The notes: generated by a model not told the origin, from the sequence alone. A stretch of 64,000 nucleotides of DNA from Streptomyces sp. AC1-42W (GCF_003248355.1 NZ_QKWY01000001.1:62001-126000), one strand, 5' to 3'. Counted from the first letter of the stretch, positions 8,195 through 16,975 are shown. Made by a program: numbers and translations.

Positions 8195-10036
8195 ATGGCG
8201 TCACGACGAAGGAATGAACGGCCCACGGGCACGGGCGGTTCCGGGGGGAACGGCGGCCCGCGTCTGCTCGACCTGCCGGGGGCGCGCGAGCGCCGGGTGG
8301 CCACGGGCGGCATCGAGCTGTGCGTGGTCGAGCTGGGGGACGCCGCACGGCCGACGATCGTCCTCGTGCACGGGTATCCGGACAGCAAGGAGGTCTGGAC
8401 GCAGGTCGCCGCGCGACTCGCCGGGCAGTGGCACGTAGTGCTGTACGACGTACGCGGGCACGGCCGTTCATCGGCGCCGAAGCCGCTGCGCGGCGGTTTC
8501 ACGCTGGAGAAGCTGACCGACGACTTTCTGGCCGTGGCCGACGCGGTCAGCCCGGACCGCCCGGTGCATGTCGTCGGGCACGACTGGGGGTCGGTCCAGT
8601 CCTGGGAATTCGCCACGGTGGACCGTACGAAGGGCCGCATCGCGTCGTTCACCTCGATGTCCGGGCCGTCCCTCGACCATTTCGGCCACTGGATCAAGCG
8701 GCGGGTGCGCCGTCCCACCCCGCGCCGGGTCGGCCAGCTCCTCGGCCAGGGCGCCAAGTCCTGGTACGTGTACCTGCTGCACACCCCGGTCCTGCCCGAA
8801 CTGGCCTGGCGGGGGCCGCTCGGCACCATGTGGCCGGGCATTCTGGAGCGGCTGGAGAAGGTGCCTCCGGGCGACTACCCGACGCCGTCGCTGCCCGACG
8901 ACGCTGCGCACGGGGCATGGCTCTACCGGGACAACGTGCGCACCCGGCTGCGCAGACCGCGCACTGACGCCCATGCCCACGTCCCGGTGCAGTTGATCAC
9001 GCCGGCCGGTGATGTGTTCCTCTCCGAGCAGCTCTACGACGAACTCGAATCGTGGGTGCCGCGGTTGACCCGGCGGGCGCTCCCGGCCAAGCACTGGGTG
9101 CCGCGCACCCGGCCGGACCAGCTGGCCGCCTGGATCGCGGAGTTCGCGACGACGGTCGAGTCCGCCGGGGAGACCGGCGCCCCGGTCGGGGCCCGGCCCC
9201 AGGGGGTGTACACGGAGCGGTTCGGCGGCCAACTCGTGCTGGTGACGGGGGCCGCCGGAGGCATAGGACGCGCCACGGCGCTGGCCTTCGCGGCGGCGGG
9301 CGCGCGGGTGGTGGCCGTCGACAAAGACGCCGAAGGGGCCGAACGGACGGCGGAGGCAGCCCGGTCGGCGGGGGCGCCCGAGGCGTGGGGAGAGGCCGTG
9401 GACGTCGGCGACGAGCAGGCCATGGAGAAGCTCGCCGCCAGGGTGGCCGACGCGTACGGCGTCGTGGACGTGCTGGTCAACAACGCCGGCATCGGGCTGT
9501 CCGGCCCGTTCCTGGAGACGACGTCCGAGGACTGGCGCAACGTCCTCGATGTGAATCTGTGGGGCGTCATCCACGGCTGCCGGCTCTTCGGCAAGCAGAT
9601 GGCCGAGCGCGGCCAGGGCGGCCATATCGTCAACACCGCTTCTACGGCGGCCTTCCAGCCGTCGCGCGCACTGCCCGCGTACAGCACGTCGAAGGCGGCC
9701 GTGCTGATGCTCAGTGAGTGTCTGCGCGCCGAACTCGCCGAGAAGTCGATCGGGGTCAGCGCGATCTGCCCCGGCATCGTCAACACCGGCATCACGGCCA
9801 CCGCGCGGTTCGTGGGCACGGACCAGGCGGAGGAGCAGCGGCTGCGCAAGCGGGCGAGCAAGCTGTACGGCGCCCGGAACTACCCGCCGGAGAAGGTCGC
9901 GGACGCGGTCCTGCGGGCGGTGGTGCGCAACCAGGCCGTCGTTCCCGTGACGCCGGAGTCCCACGCCGTACGGTTCCTGTCCCGTGTCGGGCCCGGTCTG
10001 CTGCGGGGCGTCGCACGGCTGAAGCCGCCGCTATAG
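8195..10036 (+). CDS. Fusion of alpha/beta hydrolase and short-chain dehydrogenase/reductase
   Basis: This 613-residue bifunctional protein has two parts. Residues ~30-325 are an alpha/beta hydrolase: oxyanion segment LVHGYPDSKEVW, then GHDWGS at the nucleophile elbow (Asp as in epoxide hydrolase/dehalogenase-like enzymes), with a late His in AKHWVPRTRPDQL. Residues ~345-613 are an SDR: cofactor loop TGAAGGIGRA, NNAG, catalytic Ser in NTAST and YSTSK. The pair may act in succession on one substrate, for example hydrolysis then oxidation, but this is inference. Start chosen at the ATG before ASRRRNERP. An in-frame earlier start near 8132 would add a non-conserved tail. Confidence 0.87.
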   Translation: MASRRRNERPTGTGGSGGNGGPRLLDLPGARERRVATGGIELCVVELGDAARPTIVLVHGYPDSKEVWTQVAARLAGQWHVVLYDVRGHGRSSAPKPLRGGFTLEKLTDDFLAVADAVSPDRPVHVVGHDWGSVQSWEFATVDRTKGRIASFTSMSGPSLDHFGHWIKRRVRRPTPRRVGQLLGQGAKSWYVYLLHTPVLPELAWRGPLGTMWPGILERLEKVPPGDYPTPSLPDDAAHGAWLYRDNVRTRLRRPRTDAHAHVPVQLITPAGDVFLSEQLYDELESWVPRLTRRALPAKHWVPRTRPDQLAAWIAEFATTVESAGETGAPVGARPQGVYTERFGGQLVLVTGAAGGIGRATALAFAAAGARVVAVDKDAEGAERTAEAARSAGAPEAWGEAVDVGDEQAMEKLAARVADAYGVVDVLVNNAGIGLSGPFLETTSEDWRNVLDVNLWGVIHGCRLFGKQMAERGQGGHIVNTASTAAFQPSRALPAYSTSKAAVLMLSECLRAELAEKSIGVSAICPGIVNTGITATARFVGTDQAEEQRLRKRASKLYGARNYPPEKVADAVLRAVVRNQAVVPVTPESHAVRFLSRVGPGLLRGVARLKPPL

Positions 10037-10075
10037 GCCGCCGGCGGCCGGGAAGAGGCGGGCTCGGGCTCGCAG

Positions 10076-10129
10076 TTGTCCACAGAATCGCCAACGAACC
10101 TGTGGATAAGTCGAGTTGGCTGTGGATCA
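10076..10129. promoter_or_regulatory. Three DnaA-box-like nonamers upstream of kptA
   Basis: TTGTCCACA at 10076-10084 is a perfect Streptomyces DnaA box. Minus-strand matches lie at 10101-10109 (TTATCCACA) and 10121-10129 (TGATCCACA). They fill the gap between the hydrolase/SDR gene and kptA and form a second, smaller cluster like that at 634-976. Confidence 0.5.
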
Positions 10130-10216
10130 AACCTCCGAGCGGGAATCGTTCCGGTGAAGCCGGGAAGAAGAGGAAATGCGGATGCGCCGGGGCGCCGCCG
10201 GGAGGACGCTGAAGGG

Positions 10217-10759
10217 ATGGACGAAAGACGCACCGTCAAGGTGTCCAAGTACCTCTCCAAACATCTGAGGCACCAGCCCGAACGGATCGGAATCACGCTC
10301 GACCCCCAGGGCTGGGTCCCGGTCGACGAACTGCTGCTCGCGGCGGCCCGCCACCACTTCCCGATCAGCAGATCGGAGCTGGACCATGTGGTCGCCTCCA
10401 ACGACAAGCGGCGCTTCGCCGTCGAGGGCGACCGCATCCGGGCGAGCCAGGGGCACACCGTGGCCGTGGATCTGGGCCTGCCGCCGGCCGAACCGCCCGC
10501 GTACCTGTACCACGGCACCGTCGGCCGCTCTCTGGACGCGATCCGTGCCGAGGGGCTGCGCCCGATGAACCGCACCCACGTGCACCTCTCGCCCGACCGG
10601 GAGACCGCCACCCGCGTCGGGGCCCGGCGCGGCCGCCCCGTCGTGCTGTCGGTGGACGCGGGGGCGATGCACCGCGCCGGTCACACCTTCTGGGTCAGCG
10701 CCAACGGGGTGTGGCTCACCGCCGCCGTGCCCGCCGCGTTTCTGCGCCTGCCGGGCTGA
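10217..10759 (+). CDS. kptA: RNA 2'-phosphotransferase (Tpt1/KptA family)
   Basis: This 180-residue protein belongs to the Tpt1/KptA family, which removes a 2'-phosphate from RNA using NAD+. The N-terminal winged-helix lobe begins KVSKYLSKHLRHQPE, with the conserved RHxP. The C-terminal ADP-ribosyltransferase-like lobe has YLYHGT, NRTHVHLSPD and the Arg-containing stretch that follows. Length matches bacterial homologues. Its role in bacteria without tRNA splicing is uncertain; NAD-dependent nucleic-acid ADP-ribosylation or RNA repair are discussed for the family. ATG 10217 follows AGGACGCTGAAGGG. Confidence 0.9.
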   Translation: MDERRTVKVSKYLSKHLRHQPERIGITLDPQGWVPVDELLLAAARHHFPISRSELDHVVASNDKRRFAVEGDRIRASQGHTVAVDLGLPPAEPPAYLYHGTVGRSLDAIRAEGLRPMNRTHVHLSPDRETATRVGARRGRPVVLSVDAGAMHRAGHTFWVSANGVWLTAAVPAAFLRLPG

Positions 10760-10841
10760 GACGAGGGCCGGAGGCGGCACGGGCCAGAGGCCACGTGCGC
10801 CCCGGACGCACCCCAGGGGAGGCCATCGCGCGCCCCGCCCC

Positions 10842-11577
10842 TCAGACGGCCAGTTGGGCCGCGCCCCGCGTCGCGATCTCCTCGAACAGCTTGTCGTCCG
10901 GCACCGCCGCGTCGAACCCCGGCCCGTCGACGGGAACCGGGGCATGGATGACGATCTCGGTGAATCCCAGTTCCGCATGCCGGCCGGCGAAGTCCACGAA
11001 CGCGTCCACGGAGTCGAACGGCCGGTCCGCGCCCACCACGAGACGCGGGTTGAACTCCGGCGTGAACCCCGTGAGCAGCACCTTGTCCAGCTCCGCCACA
11101 TCCCGCCCGGCTTTCGCGCAGGCCCGGCCCAGGCCGTCCATCTGACGCGCGAGGGCGTCGAGCGACTGCGCGCCGCTCCCTTCCTCGTACAGCTTCGGAT
11201 CACCGGTGGTCACCCATGCCTGGCCGAGGCGCGCCGCGAGCGCGAGACCGCGCGGCCCGGTGGCGGCGACGGCGAAGGGAATCCGGGGCCGCTGTGCACA
11301 GCCGGGCAGGTTCCGCGCCTCGGTGGCCGCGTAGAACTCGCCCTCGTACGACATTCCGGCCGGTTCGCACAGCAGGCCGTCCAGCAGGGTGACGAACTCC
11401 CCGAAGCGGTCGGCCCGCTGCCGGGGCGTCCACGGCACCTCGTCGCCGCGCAGGAGCGTCGTCGCGTCGAATCCGTTGCCGCCCGCGCCGATGCCCAGCG
11501 TGATCCGCCCGCCCGAGATGTCGTCGAGCGTGATCAACTCCTTGGCCAGGGTGACCGGGTGGCGGAAGTTCGGCGAG
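10842..11577 (-). pseudogene. F420-type luciferase-like oxidoreductase, C-terminal part split by the element
   Basis: This is the 3' part of a luciferase-like, probably F420-dependent oxidoreductase, from SPNFRHPVTLAKEL to the stop. Its first 72 codons lie at 33204-33421, beyond the integrated element. Rejoining the two at the shared GAG restores one uninterrupted 316-codon reading frame through the motif TLVTSPNFRHPV. In the present state the fragment has no native promoter or start. An ATG just inside the element could in principle give a 246-residue product without the N-terminal strand and cofactor contacts. A full homologue of the same gene lies in the element at 26592-27494. Confidence 0.92.
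11575..11577. other. attL crossover core (GAG)
   Basis: The left junction lies where oxidoreductase sequence ends (TTCGGC-GAG) and element sequence begins (CCCAAGCCTTGCTC). The same GAG occurs at attR (33204-33206). The element-side arm 11580-11591 is CAAGCCTTGCTC, the partner of the right-end arm at 33189-33200 (GAACGAGGCTTG). The arms match at 10 of 12 positions as an inverted repeat centred on GA of the core. This geometry and the 2-3 bp core are typical of large serine integrases. Confidence 0.9.
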
Positions 11578-11605
11578 CCCAAGCCTTGCTCATACCATCG
11601 ATGCC

Positions 11606-13039
11606 ATGCCCCGCCCCAAGCACCGAGAGCCGAGTATCACCCCAGGTGAACCGGCCGCCCTGTACTGCCGAATATCCCAGGCCGACGATGACGACCAGAC
11701 CGGCGTCGACCGGCAGGAACGCATCTGCCGGGAGATCGCCGAGCGCCGCGGCCTGGCCATCGACCCCGCCCACGTCTTCGTCGACAACAGCCGTTCCGCC
11801 TGGCGGCGCAACCGCAAGCGCCCCGGCTGGGACCAGCTCCTCGAACGAGCCCGGGGTCGCGAGTTCCGGCACATCATCGCGTACCACCCCGACCGGCTCA
11901 TGCGGCAGCCGCGCGACCTGGAGGAACTCCTCCAGGTCTCCGACGAGCAGGAGATCGTGCTGCACGGCGAGGCGAACCGCCGGAACCTCTCCGACCCCGA
12001 CGACCGGTTCATCCTCCGCATCGAGGTCGCCCACGCCTGCCGCTCCTCCGACGACACCTCCCGCCGCCTGAAGTCCGCGCTCGCGGAGCGGGCCGAGACC
12101 GGAATGCCGCACTCGGGCAAGCGGCGGTTCGGGTACGAGCCCGACGGCATGACCGTCAGGGAGGACGAGGCCGAGATCGTCCGCGAGGTCTTCGACCGCT
12201 ACCTCAAGGGCCAGAGTCCGGTCTCCATCGCCCTCGTCCTCCACAAGCGCGGCATCAAGACCGTGTATGGCAAGGAGTGGACCCAGGGCACCGTCCGGGC
12301 CCTGCTCGACTCCCGCCACGTCGCCGGTATCCGCATGCACCAAGGCGAGGAGGTCGGCGCCGGGAAGTGGCCCGCCATCATCGACGCCGGCACCTGGGCG
12401 GAGGTCCGCGCCCGCCGCGAGTACCGGTCCGCGATCCACCAGACCAACCTGGAGCTGCGCCGCTTCTACCTGCTGCGTGGCCTGGTCATGTGCAAGCGCT
12501 GCGGCACCCTGATGTCCGGTACCAAGGTCGGGGCCGTGCCCTCGTACCTGTGCACACGCAAGAGCCGCAACGACGAGAAGAAGTGCGTCCGCCGCATCGC
12601 CGCCGTGAAGCTGGAGGAGTTCGTTACCGAGGCCGCGATCGACCTGCTTGGCCGCCTCACCGTCTCCGGCCAACTCGCCTCTGCCACACCGACGAACGCC
12701 CTGACGGAGGCGGTGGAGGCTGACCAGCGGCAGCTCGCCGAGCTCAACCAGATGTGGACCGCCAAGGAGATCTCCACGGCGGAGTACCGGACGATGCGCA
12801 AGGACATCACCGACCGGATCGCCAAGGCCCAGCGGCGGATGGTTGTGCGGCCGGTGAAGCTGCTCGACGGACTCACGGGGCCGGGGGCCAGGGCTGCCTG
12901 GGAGGCCGACGAGATGACGGACGAGCGGCGCAACGCCGTGCTCCGCTTCCTCTTCTCCGGCGTGGTCATCGACGCGTCGAGCAAGCCGAGCGGAGTCTTC
13001 GACTGGGACCGCATCGACATCGAGCAGAACCAGCTCTGA
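11606..13039 (+). CDS. Large serine recombinase (integrase)
   Basis: This 477-residue integrase catalyses attP x attB recombination. The resolvase-type catalytic domain (residues 10-150) has the nucleophilic Ser in YCRISQADDD and the Arg-rich helix YHPDRLMRQPRDLEELL. A recombinase domain follows (SGKRRFGYEPDG, VREVFDRYLKGQSPVSIA). Then come a zinc ribbon with four Cys (CKRC near residue 295, and LCTRKSRNDEKKC) and a C-terminal coiled-coil region. The ATG is 29 bp inside attL. TACCAT at 11593-11598 could be a -10 element for a leaderless mRNA. The gene reads into the element. Confidence 0.95.
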   Translation: MPRPKHREPSITPGEPAALYCRISQADDDDQTGVDRQERICREIAERRGLAIDPAHVFVDNSRSAWRRNRKRPGWDQLLERARGREFRHIIAYHPDRLMRQPRDLEELLQVSDEQEIVLHGEANRRNLSDPDDRFILRIEVAHACRSSDDTSRRLKSALAERAETGMPHSGKRRFGYEPDGMTVREDEAEIVREVFDRYLKGQSPVSIALVLHKRGIKTVYGKEWTQGTVRALLDSRHVAGIRMHQGEEVGAGKWPAIIDAGTWAEVRARREYRSAIHQTNLELRRFYLLRGLVMCKRCGTLMSGTKVGAVPSYLCTRKSRNDEKKCVRRIAAVKLEEFVTEAAIDLLGRLTVSGQLASATPTNALTEAVEADQRQLAELNQMWTAKEISTAEYRTMRKDITDRIAKAQRRMVVRPVKLLDGLTGPGARAAWEADEMTDERRNAVLRFLFSGVVIDASSKPSGVFDWDRIDIEQNQL

Positions 13040-13166
13040 CGTCGGGCACGGGCTCGGGCGAGGGCGCATTATCCACGGAAACGCCGGTTAGCCCAACCGG
13101 CGATTTTCCGGAAACTGAGGGCGTCGCGTGCGGACGACCTGCCAGTCGTCCGTGAGCGCGGCATGC

Positions 13167-13274
13167 GCGGCCCCAGGTGTTGGAGCACCTGGAAGCAGCG
13201 CGACGCAACCGACCGCCCGACGACCCGCGCGGTGCGGGGACTGCCATCCCCGCACCGCCCGCAAGGAGCTGCCC
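13167..13274 (+). repeat. Structured leader repeat, copy 1
   Basis: This leader begins GCGGCCCC, then GGTGTTGGAGCACC (13176-13189), a GCAGCG block, GACCGCCC and a C/G hairpin (GGTGCGGGGACTG / CCCCGCACC). It ends in AAGGAG six bases before GTG 13275. The same order of blocks is repeated at 13480-13593 before the replication gene. It is probably a duplicated 5' leader or operator. Confidence 0.65.
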
Positions 13275-13463
13275 GTGCGCCTGCTGCCCGAGGCGAGCAC
13301 AGCACCGACCACGCCCACGACGACCCGAGCCGCACGACAGGAGGAAGCCCGGGCTCAGGCCCTGCGCCGCGTCTGCGCCGGATTCACCACGACGATCAGC
13401 CCGCACAGCGCGGCACGGCTGGCCGACCTGATGGCCGGATCGCGGTACGAGAAGGCTGCCTGA
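13275..13463 (+). CDS. Small hypothetical protein of the replication module
   Basis: This short 62-residue reading frame has a GTG start 6 bases after AAGGAG. It is preceded by the same structured leader as the replication gene, which is the main argument that it is expressed. The N-terminus is Thr/Ala-rich (VRLLPEASTAPTTPTTTRAA), and residues 22-50 are a likely amphipathic helix with basic residues (EEARAQALRRVCAGFTTTI). I recognise no family. By position it could be a small regulator or recombination-directionality factor, but nothing in the sequence shows that. Confidence 0.5.
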   Translation: MRLLPEASTAPTTPTTTRAARQEEARAQALRRVCAGFTTTISPHSAARLADLMAGSRYEKAA

Positions 13464-13479
13464 GGCCCCGTACAGAGAA

Positions 13480-13593
13480 GCGGCCCCGGTGTTGGAGCAC
13501 CAAGGCCGCAGCGACTCCCAAGACGACCGCCCAAAACGATCTACACGGTGCCGGGACCTGCCAGTCCGTATCGGCCCGAGACAAGGAAGCTCT
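13480..13593 (+). repeat. Structured leader repeat, copy 2
   Basis: This is the second copy of the leader. GCGGCCCC, GGTGTTGGAGCACC (13488-13501), CGCAGCGAC, GACCGCCC and CGGTGCCGGGACCTGCCA line up in order with copy 1, and it ends in AAGGAAG just before GTG 13594. The 14-bp motif is identical in both copies and lies 99 and 106 bp from the two start codons. Confidence 0.65.
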
Positions 13594-15135
13594 GTGCCCC
13601 AGGGTACGACCCAGCAGTGGCAAGCACCATCCGCTCACTCCCACGCCGGCCCGCAGGACGCGATCGGCGTCACGGCCGCACCGCCTCACGACGCGGACGC
13701 CGAGGCAGCCGTGCTCGGGGCCTGCATGTTCCAGAGCGCGGTCATCGACGAGGTCCGGCACGTGCTGGAGCCGGGCGACTTCTTCCGGCCCGCGCACACC
13801 ACGATCTGGCACGCCCTGCTGGAGCTGCGCAGGCAGGAGGCGCCGACCGACGCGATCGCCCTGTCCCACCAGCTGAAGTCCACGGGCGACCTCACGCGCG
13901 TCGGCGGCCCCCAGTACCTGCATTCCCTGGCGACCTCGGCGGCCGTGGGGTCGGGTGCCTCGTACTACGCGGACATCATCCGTAGCCATGCCGATCTGCG
14001 CGTCCTGCAGGCCACGGCGGTCCGCGTGCTCCAGGGCGCCACCGCGCCGGGAGCTGACCCGGCCGAGGTACGAAGCCTGCTGGCGGCATCGCTGAGCGAG
14101 GCCGCCGACCGAGCCCGCCGCAGCTCGGGCGGGCGACTCCAGAGGTATGCCGTGGACGGCTGGTCGTTCGTCACCGACACCCCTTCCAGCACCGAGCCCG
14201 TGTGGGGGACGCCGGGAAAAGCGGCCTGGGCCTCGGGTGAAAGCCTGATGCTCGTCGGGCCACCAGGCGTCGGGAAGTCGACGATCGCCCAGCAGATCGT
14301 GCTCGCCCGTCTTGGCCTGCTCGCCCAGGTCCTGGATATGCCGGTGCGCGAGGGAGAGAAGGTCCTCTACATCGCCGCGGACCGGCCCAGCCAGCTCGCC
14401 CGTGCCTTCACCCGTGTCGTGCACCAGGCCGACCGGGACATCCTGCGCCAGCGCCTGGTCTTCTGGTCGGGACCGCTGCCCGCATCGCTCAACACCGAGC
14501 CGCAGCTTCTCGCCGAGCTGGCCGCCGAACACGGGGCCGACACCGTGGTGATCGACAGCCTCAAGGACGTGGTCGGCAAGCTCACCGACGACGAGGCCGG
14601 CCTCGCGTACAACAACGCCCGTCAGCAGCTCCTGCGCGACGGCGTCGAGCTTCTCGAACTGCACCACCAGCGCAAGCAGGGCCCCGACGCCTCGCGCACC
14701 CAGCGCCCTGTCCTCGACCAGGTCTACGGCTCGGCCTGGTTCACCGCAGGCGCGGGAAGCGTCCTGTTCCTCAGCGGCGCGGCCGGGGACCCGGTGGTCC
14801 ACCTCCACCACCTCAAGACGATCGACGACGAGATCGGCCCGCTGCCGGTCATCCACGACCACCCCCGTGGCACCTCGCGCGTCGATACGAGCCTCGACCC
14901 ACTGACCCTCCTGCGGCAGGCGGGCGCGAACGGGCTCACCGCCCGCCAGCTCGCCACCCAGATCACCGGCGAGGAGAAGCCCATCGCGGCGGACATCGCC
15001 AGGGCGAGGCGTCGCCTGGAGAACCTCACCAAGAGCGGACACGCCACCCAGGAGACCGGTGCCGGCGGTGGTACCGGGGGCGGCCAGGCGACCCGCTGGA
15101 AGGCCGTCACCCGCCACATGACCGCCGTTTCCTGA
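13594..15135 (+). CDS. DnaB-like replication protein (N-terminal DnaB domain plus RecA/AAA ATPase)
   Basis: In this 513-residue protein, residues ~25-160 resemble the DnaB N-terminal domain (DAEAAVLGACMFQSAVIDEV, YYADIIRSHADLRVLQATA). The latter matches the pattern of host DnaB at the end of this window (ASYYAEIVHERAVLRRL). An ATPase domain follows, with Walker A GPPGVGKST near residue 222 and Walker B TVVIDSLKD near residue 317. The C-terminal ~90 residues look winged-helix-like (LLRQAGANGLTARQLATQI). It probably unwinds or initiates at the element origin, perhaps the repeat region just downstream. The GTG start follows AAGGAAG; earlier in-frame codons lie in the leader. Confidence 0.82.
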   Translation: MPQGTTQQWQAPSAHSHAGPQDAIGVTAAPPHDADAEAAVLGACMFQSAVIDEVRHVLEPGDFFRPAHTTIWHALLELRRQEAPTDAIALSHQLKSTGDLTRVGGPQYLHSLATSAAVGSGASYYADIIRSHADLRVLQATAVRVLQGATAPGADPAEVRSLLAASLSEAADRARRSSGGRLQRYAVDGWSFVTDTPSSTEPVWGTPGKAAWASGESLMLVGPPGVGKSTIAQQIVLARLGLLAQVLDMPVREGEKVLYIAADRPSQLARAFTRVVHQADRDILRQRLVFWSGPLPASLNTEPQLLAELAAEHGADTVVIDSLKDVVGKLTDDEAGLAYNNARQQLLRDGVELLELHHQRKQGPDASRTQRPVLDQVYGSAWFTAGAGSVLFLSGAAGDPVVHLHHLKTIDDEIGPLPVIHDHPRGTSRVDTSLDPLTLLRQAGANGLTARQLATQITGEEKPIAADIARARRRLENLTKSGHATQETGAGGGTGGGQATRWKAVTRHMTAVS

Positions 15136-15144
15136 CCGGCGGCC

Positions 15145-15285
15145 CCGTACGCGGTGCCGTACGCGCCCCGACCCGCCGAGGGCGCGTACGCACCGCCTTC
15201 GCCGCGTACGAATCTCGGGAAACCGCAGATCAGACGCCTACGCGCCATCGAACGGCGCATTCACACCCTTGGCGCGTACGCGCTG
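15145..15285. repeat. Iteron-like GTACGCG repeats downstream of the replication gene
   Basis: Within ~140 bp the core (C/G)GTACGC or a close variant occurs six times: near 15146, 15158, 15185, 15205, 15237 (CTACGCG) and 15275. There is no ORF here. Repeated short sites directly beside a replication gene are typical of plasmid origins, so this is a candidate origin of the excised element. GTACG is also common in Streptomyces DNA, which weakens the case. Confidence 0.45.
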
Positions 15286-15310
15286 CCCCCTCCTTGGAGA
15301 GGGGGCAGCG
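15281..15310. terminator. Perfect 12-bp hairpin next to the iteron-like repeats
   Basis: CGCTGCCCCCTC (15281-15292), loop CTTGGA, and GAGGGGGCAGCG (15299-15310) form a perfect stem. There is no T-tract, so it may be a terminator for the replication gene or a structured origin element (for example a single-strand origin or nick region). Confidence 0.5.
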
Positions 15311-15415
15311 TAAGCGCCCCGCCCTCACAGCTCGTGGAGAACCACCCTTGCTCGTCACCGCACCCCAGGCCGGCACCGCCCCAGCGCTTGTCGTCACAGC
15401 GACAGGAGCGCGGGC

Positions 15416-16153
15416 ATGACCAAGCAGAGCACCGAGCGATACGCGCTCGCGGCGGCCGGAGGCGTCATCGTCGCCCTTACCGTCGGCGCCTTCTGGCTCT
15501 CGTACGCACACCTCGCCGAAGTCGCGGGGCAGCATGGACTCGGCGGCTTCCCGGCCCGGCGATGGGCGTGGCCCGCCACCCTGGACGCCTTCATCGTCGC
15601 AGGCGAACTGCTTATGCTCCGTGCAGGTCTGCGCCAGGTCACCGACCGATGGGCCATCGCCATCACCGCAATCGGTTCGGTCGGTTCCATCGCGCTCAAC
15701 GTGGCGGGCGTGAGCGGAGCGGGCGACTCTCGCACTACGCACTGGCTCGACTACGTGGTCGCCGCAGTCCCGCCGACCGCCGCCCTCCTCGCCTTCGGCG
15801 TCCTGATGCGGCAGATCCACCAGCTCGTCGCCGAAACCACCGACAGCCCGGACCACGTTCCCGATCAGGTCTCTGGGCCGGTGGCCGGTATTTCCGTTCA
15901 GCGACCGGAACCCCAGCGAATAGTTCCGCAGAGTAGGGCGCGCGGCGGCCGACCGCCCGGCGCCACTCTCGACGAACTCGTAGAGATCGGCCGCATCGCC
16001 GTCGCCGAGAAGAACAGCCTCACACGGGCAATCGTCCAGCAGGCCATACGGGACAAGGGACTTTCGGTCAGCGGTAAGCGGCTGACCGAAGTGATGAACA
16101 TCCTTCGACCCGAGTTCGAGACCGAGGCCGTATCCCCCTCGGTCGGCGGCTGA
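15416..16153 (+). CDS. DUF2637-family membrane protein (Spd-like)
   Basis: This 245-residue protein has four predicted membrane segments in residues 8-135: YALAAAGGVIVALTVGAFW, the RRWAWPATLDAFIVAGELLM segment characteristic of DUF2637, WAIAITAIGSVGSIALNVAG, and DYVVAAVPPTAALLAFGVL. A soluble C-terminal tail of ~100 residues follows and ends in a helix-turn-helix-like stretch (TLDELVEIGRIAV, AIRDKGLSVSGKRLTEVM). Proteins of this class are common on Streptomyces plasmids and AICEs and are associated with intramycelial spread. ATG 15416 follows AGGAG by 7 bp. Confidence 0.78.
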   Translation: MTKQSTERYALAAAGGVIVALTVGAFWLSYAHLAEVAGQHGLGGFPARRWAWPATLDAFIVAGELLMLRAGLRQVTDRWAIAITAIGSVGSIALNVAGVSGAGDSRTTHWLDYVVAAVPPTAALLAFGVLMRQIHQLVAETTDSPDHVPDQVSGPVAGISVQRPEPQRIVPQSRARGGRPPGATLDELVEIGRIAVAEKNSLTRAIVQQAIRDKGLSVSGKRLTEVMNILRPEFETEAVSPSVGG

Positions 16154-16243
16154 CGGTCCTCGTGACCGGTCGGAACCTCAAGACCCATTCCACAGGCCCA
16201 CAGCCCAAGCCAGCTCCTCAACCCCCTCTTGGAGAAACCGATC

Positions 16244-16975
16244 GTGATGCACGACCGCCACCCCGTCGGCACCCCCGGCACACGTCCGTCGCCGGCGAAG
16301 TCGTCTACGATCCTGGGCCGTTTGCGGCTGGCGTTCGGGCGGGCTGCTCCTGGCGGAGCCAGTAGTACCCCGAGTCCGACTCAAGGCCGGTCTTCGGGGA
16401 TCTCCGCCCCGGGGGTGGCGGAGACTGCCCGACGCCAGGGGGCGCCGGACCGGGAGGTCGGGACCGAGGGCGGCCCCGACCCGGACGAGCTCCACGTCGT
16501 CCAGCAGCAGATCCTTCGCCCCGCACCCGCCACCGTGCCGACAGCCGGCGAGCGAGCGGTGCAGAGCGTGCAGCCGGCGATTCGCCGTTTCACCGGTACC
16601 AAGCGGACCGTGCGCGTCGGCCCGCTGCGGTTCACCGGCGACGAGCACGCCAGCCTCCAGGAGGCTGCCGTCGAGCATGGTTACAAGGGGGAATCCGGCT
16701 TCGCCGCTGACATCGTCCTCGCCTTCATCACTGGCCGGTTCACGGCGAACCTGCCGCTGTCCGAGGACCGCCGCCGCACCCACATGTTCCGCGCCCAGGT
16801 GTTGCGCGAGCTCAACCGGATCGGCGTCAACGTCAACCAGGTCGCCCGCGCGCTGAACAGCGACCTCACCCCGCCCGACATCCGCCACCGTCTCGACGAG
16901 CTCCACCGCCTGCTGGAGCTGATAGCCGAGGCCCTGTGCGAACCCGCCGACGCCAGGAAGGACCGGGCAGCGTGA
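16244..16975 (+). CDS. MobC-like relaxosome accessory protein
   Basis: The C-terminal half of this 243-residue protein carries the MobC hallmark VLRELNRIGVNVNQVARALN near residues 185-205, with RFTGDEHASLQEAAVEHGY before it. This is a ribbon-helix-helix-like fold that helps the relaxase bind oriT. The first ~110 residues are Pro/Gly-rich and poorly conserved. I placed the start at GTG 16244, 8 bases after GGAGA; ATG 16247 is nearly equivalent. A TTG at 16229 would overlap the ribosome-binding site. The stop overlaps the relaxase start (GTGA), so the pair is translationally coupled. Confidence 0.85.
   Translation: MMHDRHPVGTPGTRPSPAKSSTILGRLRLAFGRAAPGGASSTPSPTQGRSSGISAPGVAETARRQGAPDREVGTEGGPDPDELHVVQQQILRPAPATVPTAGERAVQSVQPAIRRFTGTKRTVRVGPLRFTGDEHASLQEAAVEHGYKGESGFAADIVLAFITGRFTANLPLSEDRRRTHMFRAQVLRELNRIGVNVNQVARALNSDLTPPDIRHRLDELHRLLELIAEALCEPADARKDRAA

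Noticed and set aside
16229..16246. TTG 16229 as the mobC start
   Set aside because: The codon overlaps the GGAGA that best serves as the ribosome-binding site for GTG 16244 / ATG 16247.
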